In this document: one piece after another, positions 5,376 to 5,493 of the stretch
Numbering within the stretch: the first letter of the stretch is position 1
Layout of the letters: each line of letters starts with the position of its first letter
From: Pseudomonadota bacterium
Lineage (GTDB): Bacteria; Desulfobacterota; Desulfovibrionia; Desulfovibrionales; Desulfovibrionaceae
Assembly (NCBI GenBank): GCA_018822065.1
Contig: JAHJKV010000228.1
Coordinates: 1-5,493 of the forward strand
DNA: 5,493 bases
Reading direction: 5' to 3'
Notes under the pieces: model-generated
Seen by the model: the letters and a program-made list of their open reading frames with translations, nothing else
Told to the model about the DNA's origin: nothing
Database searches by the model: none
Translations under genes and position numbers: made by a program

Positions 5376-5493
5376 ATGAACAACATAAATATTCTTGTCA
5401 CGGATTCTCGGCTCGTGGGATGGCTCACGCTCCTCAGCGGCGGCGTGGGGGTAGAACTGACGGTGAACATGGACCTGCGCAGTGTGGTCACCC
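5376..5493 (+). CDS. Partial protein of unknown function, N-terminal 39 residues, divergent from aor
   Basis: An open frame from ATG at 5376 continues past the window edge. Its 39 codons begin MNNINILVTDSRLVGW and show strong G/C preference at third positions from about codon 9 on, which supports real coding in this frame over the alternative ATG frame at 5420. There is no clear Shine-Dalgarno ahead of the ATG, so the start could lie elsewhere. The segment is moderately hydrophobic (LVGWLTLLSGGVGVELTV) without a basic leader, so it is not an obvious signal peptide. It shares the 5225-5375 spacer with aor, so the two may be co-regulated. The family is not recognisable from this fragment. Confidence 0.6.
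   Translation, partial: MNNINILVTDSRLVGWLTLLSGGVGVELTVNMDLRSVVT

Noticed and set aside
1..5493. CRISPR arrays, insertion sequences, tRNA or rRNA genes
   Set aside because: I saw no repeat-spacer pattern, transposase, terminal inverted repeats with target duplication, or cloverleaf-type sequence in the non-coding stretches.

Overview
The window looks like a chromosomal piece of a strictly anaerobic, GC-rich deltaproteobacterium, most likely a sulfate reducer of the Desulfovibrio/Pseudodesulfovibrio type. This is inferred from the tungsten aldehyde:ferredoxin oxidoreductase (AOR), its companion sulfur-carrier/E1 pair, and the GAF/HD-GYP protein; no rRNA or other phylogenetic marker is present. 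Four genes are complete and well supported, one is a complete gene of unknown function, and one is cut by the right edge.

Layout, left to right. (1) A GAF plus HD-GYP protein on the + strand (62-1327), probably a sensor-type cyclic-di-GMP phosphodiesterase, ends in a strong hairpin terminator (1356-1388). (2) Converging on that terminator from the right is a two-gene minus-strand operon. It holds a MoaD/ThiS-like sulfur carrier with a C-terminal diglycine (2493-2266) and an E1-like ThiF/MoeB/HesA-family adenylyltransferase (2266-1409), translationally coupled through TGATG. (3) A 115-bp divergent spacer follows, then a + strand gene for an exported protein of unknown function with an SGGTHCC motif (2609-3439). 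(4) A bidirectional hairpin terminator (3446-3473) separates it from the convergent minus-strand aor gene (5224-3497), which encodes a 575-residue tungsten-bis-pyranopterin, [4Fe-4S] aldehyde oxidoreductase. (5) The region upstream of aor (5225-5375) contains a good sigma-70-type promoter, a 10-bp palindrome and an 18-bp inverted repeat resembling a regulator operator. A divergent partial gene starts at 5376 and runs off the window.

How they may work together: AOR needs a dithiolene pterin cofactor carrying tungsten. MoaD-type carriers are adenylated by a MoeB/ThiF-type E1 and then thiolated to supply dithiolene sulfur to that cofactor. The moaD-like/E1 pair is therefore plausibly a dedicated cofactor-maturation module for the nearby AOR. 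It is not in the same transcription unit as aor, because an opposite-strand exported-protein gene and a terminator lie between them. The E1 is unusual: it lacks the zinc-binding cysteines and the usual Asp-Asn pair of the active-site loop. The HD-GYP gene appears functionally unrelated.
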